Of a stretch of 64,000 nucleotides of DNA, positions 47,446 to 59,079 are shown in pieces. The DNA is taken from assembly GCA_035578155.1 (NCBI GenBank), contig JAPWDM010000023.1, positions 1,674,001-1,738,000 on the forward strand. The letters are read 5' to 3'. Below the pieces are notes generated by a model, which searched no databases, was not told the origin of the DNA, and saw only the letters and a list, made by a program, of their open reading frames with translations. The translations under genes were made by a program, and so were the position numbers. Numbering within the stretch: position 1 is the first letter of the stretch; every line of letters begins with the position of its first letter. The DNA is from Brachynemurus nebulosus (lineage: Eukaryota; Arthropoda; Insecta; Neuroptera; Myrmeleontidae).

Positions 47446-49038
47446 CAGGGCCAAATTTACTATAAGTGCCGCTCAGGGAACTGAAAATGCCGCCCCTGGC
47501 AAAAATTAAAAAAAAAAGAATTCTTATTAACTTTCCCATTTTTTTTACATTTTTTTATCAAAAAATAAGTAACGAGCAAAACAAAAAAAAAAAAAATAGC
47601 TCGCATTTCTTATTTTTCTATTAGAAAATAAGTGATGACCAAAAAAACAAATTAGAGTTGACCGGGGTAATTGTGAATTGGGGCAATGAACGGCGCCTAT
47701 AATTTCTAAAATGACATTAATATTGTTAAAAATCAACTCTTAGTATGTTTTTCTGTCCTTTCTTAATATGCTATTAAAATTTGATAATAATTCTCCAAGT
47801 ATTAGTATCTTTTTTTTATTTTGAAAAAACCTTTGCAAAAATTTGTGTATCTTACTTCTACCAATCCTTAAAAAAAAAAATTTTTAAATACATTTTATTT
47901 TTTTTAAAGGTAAGAAATGGCTAATAGTACATCTAAAGAAGTGGTCTAAACCCTGAGAGAGTTCCTTATTAACTGCTAAAGAAATTGGACAATTTATTAC
48001 CAATTCACAATTACCCCATGATTTTAAAATTGTGGGGTAATTGTGAACGTCATTCACGAGTGCCCCCATTCGGTCAAAAATTTCAGTAATGTCCTTTTCG
48101 GAGTTGAAAATGTTGATGAAGATGCTGGTGACATTATTGTACAAGTTTCCGTTGTAAAACAATACAAAAAAAAAATTATGTAAAGAGCGATATGTTTTGT
48201 GTATCAATCTACGAAATCATTGCTGTGCTCCCTTACCCAATAACAACTTACAAAAACAGAAAAATTACTTGTTTTCAATGTCTCTATGAGTATCCAGGGG
48301 CAATAGGATTAACACAAAACCATTTTTTTTTTTGGTTTACAGTATTAGGCCTAATAGATTGTTGTTTTTTATTCATGTGAGCTAACTGTATTTCCTTGAG
48401 AAAGTCTCATCTTCCTTGTTTTTGTGTGAAATTCATGTAATTTTTTGATTTTTTATATGATAAAATGACAAAAAATCATCAAAATATTATTTTTAGCTTG
48501 TAATAAATTTGTTCCTATAATTTTTGTTATTTTTATTTAACCTTGATTTTTGTACAAATTTGAGGTATACGTAACTTGTATTAAACAAAGAGAAATTGTG
48601 ACCGCTAAAGTACGATGAAAAATTTCAAAATGGGGTAAATGCGAAGAGTAAGTTGGGCTTTACTCTGATGTATCACACTCCTCTTGTAATCCATTCTAAA
48701 TATTTTTCTGATGGCATTCAATTTTACCCAAAAATTCATAATTTTTGCAATACCCCACCGGGAAAATGTGAATGGCTTATAAAATTTTTGTTTTTCATAC
48801 GAATTTGCTTAAAATTTGTGTGGTGCATCCTGAGTAATGTAGAATTAAAAGTAAATCAACCATAATGTGATATATAAAATAAAAAAATACTTAAAACAAC
48901 GCTTTTATCTCAGTTCATGAAAATCCATTCACAATTACCCCGGTCAACCCTATCACGTGGGTTCCAAATTTTGTCGCCTCTAAAAATCTGCCGCCCGGGG
49001 CCAGTGTCCCGCGTGCCCCTAGTGTAAATCCGGCACTG
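47446..49038. mobile_element. hAT-like element, interrupted by a second transposon
   Basis: The ends are imperfect inverted repeats: CAGGGCCAAATTTACTAT on the left against the complement of CAGTGCCGGATTTACACT on the right. An 8-bp target-site duplication flanks it: CGTGTACT at 47438-47445 and CGTATACT at 49039-49046 (7 of 8 match). Eight-bp duplications and CAG-type ends indicate hAT. About 290 bp are its own sequence; the rest is the element nested at 47653-48952. A fragment of the same family lies near 61447-61530. Confidence 0.8.
47653..48952. mobile_element. Nested TA-flanked DNA transposon (Tc1/mariner-pogo-type ends, non-autonomous)
   Basis: About 1.3 kb with near-perfect 24-bp terminal inverted repeats (GRGTTGACCGGGGTAATTG and onward). 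Both ends are flanked by TA, the usual Tc1/mariner target duplication. The GGGGTAATTGTGA motif recurs internally. No transposase frame is present; the frame at 47884-48207 on the minus strand matches no family I recognise. Confidence 0.8.
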
Positions 49039-49120
49039 CGTATACTTCTAATTGGTGATATAAAATCTAACCCGCACAATCATATAATATAATTGGTATA
49101 ATACCTACATTTCTATCGTC

Positions 49121-49655
49121 AATTCGTATCAGCCTAAGCGTAAGCGGCTTGCGCTCAACTGCAAGCAATATATGCTTAAAAATAAGCATACTTAGTGTTT
49201 TCATTTTAAATTTATAACAAAAAACAATTAACTCTTTAAATGATTAAGACGAGTTAACTCGTCCTGCAATATGGCGGCTCAAAATGCTGTGATATGTATA
49301 TATTCACTGGTACAGGTGCCGTCATCTATGACAGATTTCCGACATACGGTAAATAATCTTCAATTTTATCAACATAGTTTAATAATTTATATTTTGTAAA
49401 TTCCTAGGGTTCACTTTTTTGATGTTAAGATCTTTGATCTTTTTTCTTTTCCTTTATTTGTAACCTTATCTATTGTACTTATCACTGGCAGTAAAAAGTC
49501 CAGCATTTTGAGACAAAAAATTTTTTCCATATGGTTTGTTTAAAAAGGGTTAATTAACAAATAACAATTAATTTAAAACAAGCACACTTAGATTTCTTAA
49601 GCATATATTGCTTGCAGTTGAGCGAAAGCAACTTGCGCTTTGGCCGATACGAATT
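49121..49655. mobile_element. Palindromic MITE, about 535 bp
   Basis: The left arm from 49121 (AATTCGTATC, then CTTGCGCTCAACTGCAAGCA) is inverted at 49600-49655 (TTGCAGTTGAGCG and GATACGAATT). The interior is AT-rich with no coding sequence. The target-site duplication is not clear. Confidence 0.7.
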
Positions 49656-49818
49656 AGTCCTATTATGTTTTACTTGATACAATTTCTAATTTTACCACTA
49701 GAGGCGCTCGCGTAATCTTCGTATCGGCAATGAGCAATTTTCTCAAAATATTTACATCCCTATGATTGAAATTTTAATTTAAAAATTGCTATGTAACCGC
49801 ATGAGAAAATTGTTTAAT

Positions 49819-50394
49819 ACCAGGGCGGCGACACGGGTTATTCGGAACTACATCTCTATAGTTGGAATATTAATTTCTAAAAAATAAACAATGGGAGCAT
49901 TCGAAACGCACCTAGCCAAAGTGTCTTGATCTTACTTTTAAGAACATTACACTTGTTTTGAAGTGCTTTTGTCTTACTTTGGAGATATTTGTATATTCCT
50001 GTCTCACTTTCCATGTTCTTGAGAGAGGGGTGAAGGTATGTATACGATGTATACCATGTATACCGAACGCTAAGTATACGATGTATACCGAATAGCATTC
50101 GGTATACATCGTATACATACCTTCACCCTTCTCTCAAGAACATGGAAAGAGAGACCGGAATATACAAATATCTCCAACGTAAGACAGAAACACTTCAAAA
50201 CAAGTGTAATGTTCTTAAAAGTAAGATCAAGACACTTTGACTAGGTGCGTTTCGAATGCTCCCAATATTTCCAGGTAACCGAATTGGAAAATTTCGTTGC
50301 TAAAGTGGAATTAACAGAAGGTGATTTTTGGTTGGTAAAATTAATATCTCCATTATAGACATGTAATCCCAAATACCTGTGTCGCCGCTCTGGT
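49819..50394. mobile_element. MITE with ACCAGRGCGGCGACAC ends, split by a foldback MITE
   Basis: The left end ACCAGGGCGGCGACAC (49819) is the inverted match of GTGTCGCCGCTCTGGT (ending 50394) with two mismatches. Removing the foldback MITE at 49892-50264 leaves an element of about 200 bp. Target-site duplication not identified. Confidence 0.7.
49892..50264. mobile_element. Complete foldback MITE (TGGGAGC family), second copy
   Basis: A 373-bp element with the same ends and arms as 47013-47373, in a different location and inserted inside another MITE. It proves that the ends seen next to the CCT2 array belong to a mobile family. Confidence 0.9.
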
Positions 50395-50755
50395 GGCAGA
50401 TTGCTACATATTTGAGAAAATGATCCATAGAGCTCGTTGCTTGATTTACAGTGTCGTAGAAGAGATGACGTCAGAAGGCTACTAAACGAAACAAAACTAT
50501 TTATGGAAAACGCAATTAAAATTTCGTAAATTTATTCTTTAACTTTTGTTTAACTTTTATTTTCATTTATAAAAAGAAAAAAAATGAACTTTTCCATTTA
50601 AAGCAACAACTGTGAAGTTTGAAATTTTAATCTGCGCAAAATCTAAATTGCTCCGTAGTAAAAAATCATTCAAAATGGTGGAATATAATTAAAAGTACAA
50701 ATTTTGTTTAGAAATATAACAAAAATAATTTATTGACTCTAATTTTTTATAATAT

Positions 50756-52396
50756 TTATCTACCAAAACAACGGTCACAGATTACAATAGACGATGAATG
50801 TTCCTTACAAACATGACTACCGCATGTCTCACACGACTTAACACTTTGACTGACTTCCTGAGACGACTCACAAAGATTACAGCTACCAGCCTGTTCCGAA
50901 TTTTCATCCGCGACTGAATCCATCTTCAATTTTGATTCGGATCTTTTCGCCAACGGTTCAATTAATGAATTTGCTAGATCAATTAAAAATTCATATCGGG
51001 ATTTATATTGATTTTCATGTTGCCGTTGATAAATTAAAAACGCGGCCAATTCCGCGATATCCACTAAATTATAGAAAAATATAAATGGCCACTGTTTCCT
51101 TTTCAATCTGACCGTGTACTGATTCACCAGGTGCGTAACTGAATTTTTTAATTGGGTGTTTTGATAGTATTGAACAACTTCTGGTGGTTCAGTTTTCTGG
51201 TCATCTTGTTCATTAAACATATATTTGAATAAACTATGATTGTGTCGAGTGGTTAGGTACAGTTCGGCCGCCTGCGGCTTTCGCATATACGACAATAAAA
51301 TCACATTTTCGTGTAAACCGTAAACGGCAGAGTTGACCGAGCGATTTTCGATATTTAAAAATTCTTTCGGTAATTTGTCGCGTTTTGGACAAATTCGTCC
51401 CGTGACTGTTAAACCCTTTTTAAAAAGATATTGCGCTAAACTAATATCCGCAAACGTTTCGTTTAACGTAACATTTCGATTCGATTTATAGAACGGTCGA
51501 CATAACCGTTTAATAACGTCCTCGGACGGGGATTCCCCAATTGTTTCCACGTGTGGAAATCCTTGCAATGGATACGACGTTTTTGTATCACATAACCAGC
51601 AAATTTTAAAGCCAAACTGTGCCGGGTCAGTGGCCATACACTGTTTGAAAATACAATTGCCGTCAAAAGGTATAAATTCTTCGGTAATGGTTAAATTATC
51701 ACCGGGTATGAAGTGATCTATCAAATTTTTATTGAATTGATCGAATAAATCACGAACTGGAGCTAATCGATCACCAATTTTACGTGATTTACGTGTTGAT
51801 TTATCATCAAAACGTAAGTAATGATTTAAATTTTTGTATCGTTTCAATGCGAATACAGACCGAAAAATTGGCGGACCGTATTTTTCATCCCATAATATTT
51901 CAGCCGATAGATGGGATAATTTTAAACACCCAATAAGGATTAACACACCTAGATAAGCTTGAATTTCTTCGGTATCACACAATCTCCAATTGGACTCTTT
52001 TTGATTGACCGCTTCTTTATTTGTATTCTTCACGATTATGTTTAAAATATTCTCGTCGAATATCAGTGAAAAAGCTTCAAGTGCAGTTTGTACATTTGCA
52101 ATTATTGGGTTTGCAGTACTCGTAACAATCCACTGATCTGAAAAGTTCTCTTGATTTTGGGAGTTTTTATTTTCTTGATGAATGTCACTTCGGTTTATTA
52201 ATGTATATAGTGTGATATCGTTTATTTCATCGTCATTCAAGTCAGATAAATACTCATCTTCACTTGTTGAATCATTTTCGGAGTGTGATAAATCACTTTC
52301 TGAACTATCTAAAATACTTTCTAATAGAAATGGAAGTATTCGATTTGAAGCATTTGAAGTGATTTTTTGGTAAAAAAATTCTTCTTGGTTTGTCAT
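50756..52396 (-). CDS. piggyBac-type transposase-derived protein lacking the catalytic DDD triad
   Basis: Intact intronless 546-residue frame. The first 90 residues are acidic and serine-rich, as in many piggyBac transposases. A DDE_Tnp_1_7-type core follows (about 95-460), with recognisable blocks LGVLILIGCLKL (149-160), KRYKNLNHYLRFDD (185-198) and WPFIFFYNLVDIA (436-448). A C-terminal cysteine-rich domain has CX2C (506, 509), CX2CX4CX2H (522-533) and CX2C (540, 543). The catalytic positions read differently from active members: the IDEQ block is ITEE (T238), the CDNWF block is LNETF (N312), and the GVDTLD block is SVTHLV (T421). All three aspartates are therefore replaced, and the protein should not cut DNA. 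An AATAAA lies about 22 nt after the stop (50729-50734). The open frame with a preserved cysteine-rich domain suggests either domestication (PGBD-like) or a recently dead copy. I found no TTAA-flanked terminal repeats. Confidence 0.88.
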   Translation of the reverse strand: MTNQEEFFYQKITSNASNRILPFLLESILDSSESDLSHSENDSTSEDEYLSDLNDDEINDITLYTLINRSDIHQENKNSQNQENFSDQWIVTSTANPIIANVQTALEAFSLIFDENILNIIVKNTNKEAVNQKESNWRLCDTEEIQAYLGVLILIGCLKLSHLSAEILWDEKYGPPIFRSVFALKRYKNLNHYLRFDDKSTRKSRKIGDRLAPVRDLFDQFNKNLIDHFIPGDNLTITEEFIPFDGNCIFKQCMATDPAQFGFKICWLCDTKTSYPLQGFPHVETIGESPSEDVIKRLCRPFYKSNRNVTLNETFADISLAQYLFKKGLTVTGRICPKRDKLPKEFLNIENRSVNSAVYGLHENVILLSYMRKPQAAELYLTTRHNHSLFKYMFNEQDDQKTEPPEVVQYYQNTQLKNSVTHLVNQYTVRLKRKQWPFIFFYNLVDIAELAAFLIYQRQHENQYKSRYEFLIDLANSLIEPLAKRSESKLKMDSVADENSEQAGSCNLCESSQEVSQSVKSCETCGSHVCKEHSSSIVICDRCFGR

Positions 52397-52690
52397 TTAT
52401 AATTCAAATTCATAACATTTTTATATTTTGGCCTTTTTGATACTTACCTATACACTTTTTGTAAAATATTTGCATACCTCTACTTTAATAAACCTACAAG
52501 AAATAACAAACGTTTTTTAATTTTACTTTATACTTTATTAACTATATTTATTATTTATCTTTTAAAATATTTACTTTTTTTATATATTTTTATAATTAGA
52601 TGCCTTACGTCAAATAGAAATTAAATTTCCTGCCTTTAATAGACCATAAATATGATATACCTCATATAATCGGATGGGATATCAACAATT

Positions 52691-54003
52691 AATGGAGTAT
52701 TATAAGATGGACAAAACTGGTCAGGAAAATGATAAATATAAGGGCTTTCTTTTTTTACCACTGGCGACGTTAATAATCTCAAAATACTGATGTGAAATAG
52801 CGAATATAGTAACATAAAACGGATAAAACAGAATGTAACTACAGTACTTATTCTCAAATAGAAACACGCCGGGACTGGGGAAGTGAGTGTTTCCATTTGA
52901 GAATCACCAATGTCGGTTGATGATATTTAATAATAAGGAAATACATAGAAATTACATATACGTATGAAATAAACTCTTATAGTTTAAATTACTTTATACG
53001 GCGAATATCCAATGTTACTGACTCCGATTTTACATTGTGACGTCAGCGGATTATATAATATACAATATACATGATGCGACGCAACATAAAAATTGTTAAG
53101 TTTATTTTAAAAACGATCGAAAAACCCACTTTATAACTGAGTTGAACATTGAAAAAGATTCCAGAAGATTCTATTCAAAAGCTAACAAAGATAATATAGA
53201 AGTCCGCGTTTCCATTTGAGAGTGTTCCATTTGAGAATAAGTACTGTACCGCTTTCGTATCCGTCGAACACGAGTGCCATCTTTGATATGGACACTTTTT
53301 TAAATACACTGAGTTTCGTCTCCTTGTCTAATCTCCATACCCAGTGTATTCAAAAAAATGTTCAAATCAAAGATGGCACTCGTGTTCGTACGATACGAAA
53401 GTGGTACAGTACTTATTCTCAAATGGAACACTCTCAAATGGAAACGCGAGCTTCTATATTATCTTTGTTAGCTTTTGAATAGAATCTTCTGGAATCTTTT
53501 TCAATGTTCAACTCACAATATTTCTTGTCAGTTATAAAGTGGGTTTTCCGATCGTTTTTAAAATAAACTTAACAATTTTTTGATTTTGCGTCGCATCATT
53601 TACATTGTATTTTATATAATTCGCTGACGTCACTGTGTAAAATCAGAGTCAGTACCACTGGATATCCGCCGTATAAAGTAATTGAAACTATAAGAGTTTA
53701 TTTCATACATATGTAATTTCTATGTATCTCCTTATTATTAAATATCATCAACCGACATTGGTGATTCTCAAATGGAAACACTCACTTCCCCAGTCCCGGC
53801 GTGTTTCTATTTGAAAATAAGTACTGTAGTTACATTCTGTTTTATCGGTTTTATGTTACTATATTCGCTATTTCACATCAGTATTTTGAGATTATTAACG
53901 TCGCCAGTGGTAAAAAAAGAAAACCCTTATATTTACCATTTTCCTGACCAATTATGTCAATTCCTCTCATATGAGTTAGATCTCCATCTTATAATACTCC
54001 ATT
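52691..54003. mobile_element. Large foldback element, about 1.3 kb, two arms of about 0.6 kb
   Basis: The left arm (from AATGGAGTATTATAAGATGG at 52691) is inverted in the right arm ending at 54003. Further inverted pairs include CACGCCGGGACTGGGG (52865) with its complement ending at 53803, and GTTTCCATTTGAG (53208) with its complement ending at 53445. The centre is near 53330. Arms differ by small indels and substitutions. No transposase. It lies just upstream of the piggyBac-type gene. Confidence 0.85.
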
Positions 54004-54052
54004 ACACTGAGTTTCGATGGAGTTTCGACTCCTTGTCTAATCATCATATCAA

Positions 54053-55303
54053 CAGTGTTGCCAGATTGAAGGTTTCCCCTCAAAATTGGGGGATTTTCAA
54101 ATTGTTGGAGGGAATTTTGGGGGACAGTTTCTTTGGGGGGATTTTTCGTTGGAAATTTTGAAACTGGCGGAATTTGGGGGTTTTTCTTAATTAAATTAAA
54201 AGAATATATTTGTTGTCCTTATTAAAAATAATCAAATTCCACAATCAGTTTCAAATCAACAAATAAAATTCAAATGTCCGCTACCATATTTTAAGACAAC
54301 GTCCAAAGCCAACAATCAATTTTATATTAACCAATAAGATAGAAATGTAGGTACCTACATAATGTTAAATATGTACTTATTTGTTAAATATTCTCTTATT
54401 ATACATTATTTTTAAGGGCGGCAATCACTATGTTTTGCGTACTATTATTGTTTGAAAAAATACACTAATAAATATTTCTTGAAGATAATATTAAAACTTT
54501 TTTTTATTTTGTCTTATTTAACCGTAAATTACTACAATGATTTTTGCGATTTATTTACTACACAGAATATGCAAAGAAGAAAACTTAGCAAAAGTTTTCC
54601 GTATCCCCTTTTAAATTCCAAAAATATAACAACGCATAGGTGTTTTTTCACCCTTTGTAGTACTCTACAGTTAAATTAAATTCAAGTAACGGCTGTGTCT
54701 AAGGTGATTGGAAAATCCAAATACTTAAGAAGGTACAGGAAAGAGTGGGAAAATGAACCCACGTTTTCAGGTAAACTAACTTCTTATATTTTTAATTTTT
54801 TTTATATAATTATTATCCATTTACGTTGTAACATACACATAACAATAGCAATCAGTTATAATCTAATCCAAGTAATGATGCAAGAAAGTCCATTTTTTTA
54901 ATTTTTTAATTTTGAAATATATGCTTGGGTTTTAATCAAGATAAAATTTTATTTGTCAAAAGATTTGCTCATTATTTGATTTTTTTACGTCAGAAAGCCT
55001 TTTTAAAACTTTATTCTTCTTAATATGCACTACATAAAGAGTAAAGAATTAAAAAAACAGTGATCAATTGAATAACTAGAAACACTCAAAATACATGTTT
55101 ATATATCTAAATATAACATTGTAAAAATATATGTTTTTATACGTACAGTTTTTAGTTATTTTTTTTTTCTTGTTCCTTAACTGTAAAATATTTTTAATTT
55201 ACTTTTTTCATTATTTTGGAGGTTTTTTTCCGCTAAACTGCATTTTTGGGGGGAATTTTGACTAATATTTGGGGGATTTTGATGAGTCAATCTGGCAACA
55301 CTG
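54053..55303. mobile_element. Non-autonomous DNA transposon with CAGTGTTGCCAGATTGA ends
   Basis: Perfect 17-bp inverted repeats bound a 1251-bp element. Subterminal G-tracts (GGGGGATTTT type) occur near both ends. The CAG start suggests hAT-like, but the flanks (CATATCAA and GATTTAAA) show no target-site duplication. Two short frames inside (54452-54679 and 54695-54901) match nothing I recognise. Confidence 0.75.
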
Positions 55304-55923
55304 GATTTAAATCTTTTATCAGAGTTTTTATCGAATCATCTCAATTGGGTATTTGAATAAAATTTTGAAAAAAAATAAAAAATGTTATACTTACTTAATT
55401 TGAAAGGGAAAAAAAAATACTGGCTCAAAAAATCTAGTCTGTTCTATGATCTAGTCGGAATGACGTGACAATTTAAAAACAAACGTTAGTCTCACTCGTC
55501 ATACCCTCAATAATTTTGATTTTAACCTTTAATTGCGTTAGAATTCATTAGAATTTATTTAAAAATTATTTTCAAAATTATATTTTGAAAATAATTCAGT
55601 CATCAAATATTTTATGTTTCATTGCTAAAATCAGACATGTTTAATTAATTACACGTGAAATACGCTGCCAATAGGGTGGGCACACAACTTCCTCGTAGTC
55701 GTAAAAGGCTTTAAAACAGTATTCTACCAAATATACATATTATATACCGTGAAATTATATTTTCGCCTTGAAGTTTATAAAAAACTGTTGTAACTCAAAA
55801 GACTTAAAGGCTAAATTATAAAATAATAGCAAAAATATTTTAGAAACTAACCCCCAATATACCCTAAAAATTTGAGCGAGATAGGACTAGCAGTAAATAA
55901 GATATTGACATTTAATGGGATTT
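55304..55923. other. Intergenic AT-rich DNA, no feature seen
   Basis: No coding sequence, terminal repeats or tandem repeats recognised. Confidence 0.5.
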
Positions 55924-56220
55924 CATGGTAGCGGCGTAGCTACCGTTACTCCGATTTCGATTAAATTCATAGGGGACCATATAGGAACCAAACTACATAA
56001 TTTCTGAAAATTTCATAAAAAAGAATTAAGTAGTTCAGAAGTTATGCCACTTGGTGCAATTTTGGAATGACATGGTAGCGGCGTTGCTACCGTTACTCCG
56101 ATTTTGATTAAATTCATAAGGGACCATCGCGGAGCCAAACTGCATAATTTCTGAAAATTTCATTAAAAACTATTGAATAGTTCGGAAGTTATGCCACTTG
56201 GTGCAAAATTGGAGACACAC
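55924..56220. repeat. Tandem duplication, two units of about 147 bp
   Basis: CATGGTAGCGGCGT begins units at 55924 and 56071. Both continue with GCTACCGTTACTCCGATTT and end with GTTATGCCACTTGGTGCAA. The second unit runs into ACACAGACGGACAGACAGGC, a tail often seen in dispersed insect repeats. Probably part of an unclassified repetitive element. Confidence 0.8.
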
Positions 56221-56529
56221 AGACGGACAGACAGGCGGACGGCCCAAACCAAAATTGTTCAGGAAGCTCTAAAACGTAAAATGTGCGTAAAAAATTTGAT
56301 TTTGGAAAGAAAAAATTTTTTATTTTTCAAAAGTGATCACAATGCTTCCGCTACTTTAGTAGTCTCGGAAGCAAAAATTTGAAAAAAGTTTCGAATATAT
56401 TTTAATGACGTCATAAGGGATTCAGTTCCAATTTTATAAAAATATTTCAAAAGAAACTTTTGTTGGAAATGGGTTATCATTAGATATTGTTGTAAAGAAA
56501 AAAAATTTACTACATTATAAAATTAAATA

Positions 56530-56535
56530 TTTATT
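56530..56535 (-). terminator. Poly(A) signal AATAAA of the P450 gene
   Basis: AATAAA on the minus strand, 41 nt after the stop codon at 56577-56579. Confidence 0.6.
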
Positions 56536-56576
56536 TTAAATACAATCTGTAAAAAGTCTTACTAATCACTAGATTA

Positions 56577-59044
56577 CTAATCACTAATTTTAGAAATTTT
56601 TATATAAAGTCCATTCTTCGGGAACAGGAGAATACCAGTTCTTCGTTTCTCATACGGAACTTCAGTTTTATCCGTTCGGATACATTCATAATCTTTTAAT
56701 AAATAAACCATGGCAAATTTTGTACTTATCAAAGCAAAACGTTTTCCTAAAAATTCAAATTCTTAATAATACAATTCCATCTCAAATTATATTTGTGATT
56801 TACCTATACAATTACGAGGACCCAACCCAAACGCTAAGAAGCCATCTGGAGAACGTGATTCTTTAAATCGTAACGGATCGAATTTTTCTGGATCCGGAAA
56901 AAATTTGGGATCATAATGAAAACCGATCACAGGCACTGATAAATTACAACCCTTTTGAATTGTAACACTCGTTCCCGGGATTGTGTAGTCTTTTACACAG
57001 ACCCGATCAAGTCTAGCAACCGGTGAATGTTTTCGCAATGTTTCTAGAAACAATTTTATTTTAGCTATTGCTGTTGGAAAAATAATAATTTTATTGCTTA
57101 CCACAGAGTACCATTTCCAAATAATCCATTTCTTGTATGGCATCATAAGTGCATTCGTTATTATGTTTCTTCAAAATTGATTTGATATCATTACGTAAGC
57201 GGGTTTGAATTTCTGGATTTAAAGCCAATTCGTATGCGGCAAATGAAAGTAAAGTACTAGAAGTTTCATAACCCGCCACCATAAACAGGATTGATTCAGA
57301 TATTACATTATTAATTGTCATTACTGTAAGAAAATTTAAAAATTTTTTTTAAGAACTACTAAAAAGCAAAAAATGTATAGTATTACTTCTATCTTCTGTT
57401 TTCTCACTTTCTTCTTTGGCTGAAATATCTAAAAGTAATTGCAGGAAATCATTTCTCCTAAAAAAGAACATATTCAATAGTCCATAACTTCAAAATTTCA
57501 AATGGCAATTTTACTTTCAATGAAAAGTTTAATTTATTCATTCATTTATTCATTTATTCATTTATTCATTTAACCGCGAAAACACATCGATTGGTGTGCT
57601 AAAATAATTATTATCTGTCAAAGTACCTAACGTTTATTGTTTAGTGACGTCAAATCATGGCGTCCATCGTTTCGGTCAGCTGACACAATCACATTTCTTA
57701 AAATTTTAGTAATTTTGTATTTTTTAGTGTCAACTACCCTCCTGATTGATCATCCCTTAAAATATTTATTCTCTTAAGTCACCCTTATTGTTCTCACCTG
57801 ATATTATTCTTCGATCGATACTCCTTAGATTCTTTTATCAAATTGGCTATGAAATAACAAGTGTGCTTGTTAAATATCCAAAGCGTTACAAATCTTCGTA
57901 AAAAGGTCGGTATTAACATAATCGAAAAAAGTAGTCTCAATCGTGTTACAACCGTCATCGAATCGAAATTCTGTAGCGCTTTAACAAATTCGGAATCGGA
58001 TTCTTTCCAAGAATTACACTCGATTCCGAATGCAACACTTGAAATTACATCCAAAGTGAAGAGACCAAAAAATTTTTTCAAGTTTATTTCTTCATCAGCG
58101 TCTGTAAAATTTAGTTAAAAATTGTTATTCTAGAAAATACTTTAAAGTCAAAATAAAATAACCTTTTCTTTCTGATAAATTTTGCGACATCTGTTCGGCG
58201 CAACGTCGAATTAAAATATCCATCGCTTTTAATTTGCCACTTGAAAAAGCTGGAGTCAATTTAGCCCTTGTCTAAAAAAATATAAGATGAAACGGTTGTA
58301 TTTGATTTTATCATAAGTTACCATTCGAAAATGATAATAAATAAATTTAATTAATGTTAAAACGGATATGACTGTTTCGTAAAATTATGGTAATTTTTTC
58401 TTTAGTGGATAAGAATATAATCAGGGCTGGGAACTATTTAAAATGATTTCATTTTAAATATGTATTTAAAATACAAAATGGCATTTTGCATTTTCTATTT
58501 TAAATAAGTTTGGTCAAACCATTTTCCATTTTGTATTTAAAATGGAAATTTGAATCCACTTTGCATTTAAAATGAAAATGCATGTATACTCAAATTTATG
58601 TGTATATGTATGACACTTATGACTCATATTAATCATAGAACTCGAATTGAACGCAGTCTAACAAATTGTAAGTTATAAATGTAAGTTGAATCAATTGACT
58701 CAAATTTTTTATAACTGGAGTTGCAATGTCACTTGAGTTAAATTTGTTACTAGAGTTCCAGTTCTCTCAAGTCAAATTTTTCTGACTCAAGTTGTGTGCT
58801 ATTATCTTTAAGACACGTCGATAAGAAATGTTTTGGTATTTCGAGTAGATGATATTCATAATTTAGAAGTCACAGTTGTAGCGTAGTCAAGGTTTGATTA
58901 TGTCAAGGTTGAATTAAATTTTACTGTAGTTTTCAGTAGCAATAATTCAAGAGTTAAATTTCGTTTTCATATCATGCAAACATTATAAAATTTTCGCAAA
59001 GGACTGCCCTTATTTGATTTTAGTACGTTTAACATTTTCTTAAC

Positions 59045-59079
<35 letters not shown>

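Noticed and set aside
47884..48207. 107-residue minus-strand frame in the nested TA-flanked element
   Set aside because: It contains copies of the element's own terminal motif and no transposase residues; probably chance.
52636..54161. Two similar frames beginning METLTSPVPACF on opposite strands
   Set aside because: They are the two arms of the foldback element read outwards, not a duplicated gene.
57044..57070. Upstream CAG acceptor for P450 exon 7 (exon starting at 57070)
   Set aside because: It would insert nine extra residues between the VLC and ETLR blocks; the TTTCTAG acceptor gives the conserved spacing.
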